From positions 1 to 5,996 of the forward strand of contig JAFTMP010000014.1 of NCBI GenBank assembly GCA_017452335.1: DNA of 5,996 nt, written 5' to 3'. Position numbers and translations under genes: made by a program. Of the stretch, positions 4,623 to 5,996 are shown one piece after another (the first letter of the stretch is position 1; each line of letters begins with the position of its first letter). The stretch is from Clostridia bacterium. Its GTDB lineage: Bacteria > Bacillota > Clostridia > Oscillospirales > CAG-272. The notes beneath the pieces are model-generated. The model saw only the letters and a list, made by a program, of their open reading frames with translations. It was not told where the DNA came from and ran no database searches.

Positions 4623-5996
4623 ATGGTATACGGTTACGGTGATACGGTGGCGGCAGTGTCCACAGCCTATGGAAAGGGCGGTATTGCGGTCATTCGCATT
4701 TCGGGGGAGCACGCCCTTGAAATTGCCGAAAAGATCTTTTTACCAAAAGGCAAGAAAGCTCTTAGGGACGTCCCTTCTGCCACAGCCCTTTACGGCGATA
4801 TTTTAAAGGACGGTCAAGTGATCGACGATGGCATCTTGACCATCTTCCGTGCCCCCCGCTCCTTTACGGGGGAGGACACGGCGGAAATTTCCTGCCATGG
4901 CGGTATACTCTTAACCAAACGGGTGCTGGAGGCGGCGTTTGCCGCAGGGGCAAGACCTGCGCAGGCGGGCGAGTTTTCCAAGCGTGCCTTTTTAAACGGC
5001 AAGCTGACGCTGACGGGCGCGGAGGCGGTCATTGACCTCATCAACGCCGAAAACGATAGACAATTAAAGCTGGCGTCTGCCAACAGCAGAGGACGCTTAA
5101 CCAAGAAAACGGGTGAGATTTATAACGCGCTGGCGGGGCTTTTGGCATCGGTGTACGTGTATACCGACTACCCCGACGAGGACCTTACCGATCTTTCAAG
5201 CGAGGAATTTAAGGAAGGGCTTCTTGAGATCAGAGCACAGCTTCAAAGGCTTCTTAACAGCTACAAGGCGGGCAGAGCCGTGATGGAGGGGATCCCCACT
5301 GCCATTGTGGGCAAGCCCAACACGGGCAAATCCTCGCTGTTAAACCTGCTTTTGGGCAAGGATCGGGCGATCGTGTCCGACGTGGCAGGCACCACCCGCG
5401 ATACCATTGAAGAAAGCGCACTGCTTGGCAGTGTGACCCTGCGCCTTTGCGACACGGCGGGCATTCACGGCACTGCCGATGCGGTGGAGGCGATGGGCAT
5501 TGAACGCTCCCTTGAGAAGTTGGATGCGGCGGAGCTGATCTTTGCCGTCTTTGACTTAGGACGCCCCTTTGACGCCGAGGATCGGTTGCTTGTGGAAAAG
5601 CTCAAAGAGAAGAGCTGTCCCGTGATCGCACTGCTCAATAAATGCGATCTGCAACCCTGCTTTGACGTGACGGCACTGCCCGAAGAGTTTATTCCCATCA
5701 CCATGAGCACAAAAAGCGCCCTGCCCCCCGAGCTTGAACGCACGGTGGAGCGGCTCTTTGAAACCGATAAATTAAATTATGACGAGGACGCGGTGCTCAC
5801 CGGCGCCCGCCAGGCAAATGCGGCGTCCCGTGCCCTTGCCCTGCTGGATTCTGCCATTGAGGCTCTGGATATGGGTGTCAGCCGCGACATCGCGGCGCTG
5901 GATGCCGAGCAGGCAATGGCGGAAATTGCCGAAATTGACGGACAGGCTGTGGGCGAGGACATCGTCTCTGCCATCTTTTCCCGCTTTTGCGTGGGG
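4623..5996 (+). CDS. mnmE: tRNA uridine-5-carboxymethylaminomethyl(34) synthesis GTPase MnmE, nearly complete
   Basis: With MnmG it modifies the wobble uridine U34 of certain tRNAs, using GTP hydrolysis, FAD (held by MnmG) and a tetrahydrofolate-derived one-carbon unit. The 458 residues in the window end in SRFCVG, so only about one residue (normally K) and the stop are missing. The N-terminal folate-binding domain (about 1-120) starts MVYGYGDTVAAVSTAYGKGG and includes GEFSKRAFLNGKL. A helical domain carries the inserted Ras-like G domain: P-loop GKPNTGKSS at 230-238, GTTRD at 256-260, DTAG at 277-280 and NKCD at 339-342. C456 is the conserved C-terminal cysteine of the FC(I/V)GK motif. The start at 4623 is set by AGGGGA six bases upstream and by the family N-terminus. 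It has its own promoter; the usual upstream partners (yidC, jag) are absent here. mnmG may lie downstream, outside the window. Confidence 0.97.
   Translation, partial: MVYGYGDTVAAVSTAYGKGGIAVIRISGEHALEIAEKIFLPKGKKALRDVPSATALYGDILKDGQVIDDGILTIFRAPRSFTGEDTAEISCHGGILLTKRVLEAAFAAGARPAQAGEFSKRAFLNGKLTLTGAEAVIDLINAENDRQLKLASANSRGRLTKKTGEIYNALAGLLASVYVYTDYPDEDLTDLSSEEFKEGLLEIRAQLQRLLNSYKAGRAVMEGIPTAIVGKPNTGKSSLLNLLLGKDRAIVSDVAGTTRDTIEESALLGSVTLRLCDTAGIHGTADAVEAMGIERSLEKLDAAELIFAVFDLGRPFDAEDRLLVEKLKEKSCPVIALLNKCDLQPCFDVTALPEEFIPITMSTKSALPPELERTVERLFETDKLNYDEDAVLTGARQANAASRALALLDSAIEALDMGVSRDIAALDAEQAMAEIAEIDGQAVGEDIVSAIFSRFCVG

Noticed and set aside
4814..5974. Several minus-strand open frames opposite mnmE
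   Set aside because: All are Ser/Ala-rich antisense shadows of a gene carrying every GTPase motif.

Overview
The window looks like a chromosomal segment from a Firmicutes (Bacillota) bacterium, most likely a clostridial lineage. IreB is essentially confined to Firmicutes, ribosome binding sites are GGAGG-type, promoters are clean sigma-A type, and the long intergenic space is full of the short GC-clamped and A/T-rich hairpins I associate with gut Clostridia (the last point is recollection, not a search). The coding regions are housekeeping genes plus one pair of unrecognised lipoproteins.

Left part, minus strand (1-2143): a compact operon read right to left. It starts from a strong promoter at 2115-2143 and runs ireB (PASTA-kinase substrate), then ribF (riboflavin kinase/FAD synthetase, coupled to ireB), then a PgcA-type phosphohexomutase whose 3' end lies beyond base 1.

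Middle, plus strand (2173-4180): a divergent extended -10 promoter drives two tandem paralogous lipoproteins of unknown function. Each has a leader hairpin directly before its ribosome binding site. The two genes share 43 nearly identical codons covering the lipobox and acidic linker, while their C-terminal domains have diverged strongly. A strong rho-independent terminator at 4137-4180 closes this unit.

Intergenic, 3994-4622: about 630 bases without a credible gene. It holds a mosaic of roughly ten inverted repeats, including two diverged copies of one composite hairpin element, the lipoprotein terminator, and a consensus promoter at 4555-4583.

Right part, plus strand (4623-5996): mnmE, the tRNA-modification GTPase, complete except for about the last residue and the stop codon.

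The housekeeping genes are ordinary. The parts worth a second look are the lipoprotein pair (constant leader, divergent domain: probable gene conversion or modular diversification) and the structured intergenic repeats, where copies differ in sequence but keep base pairing.
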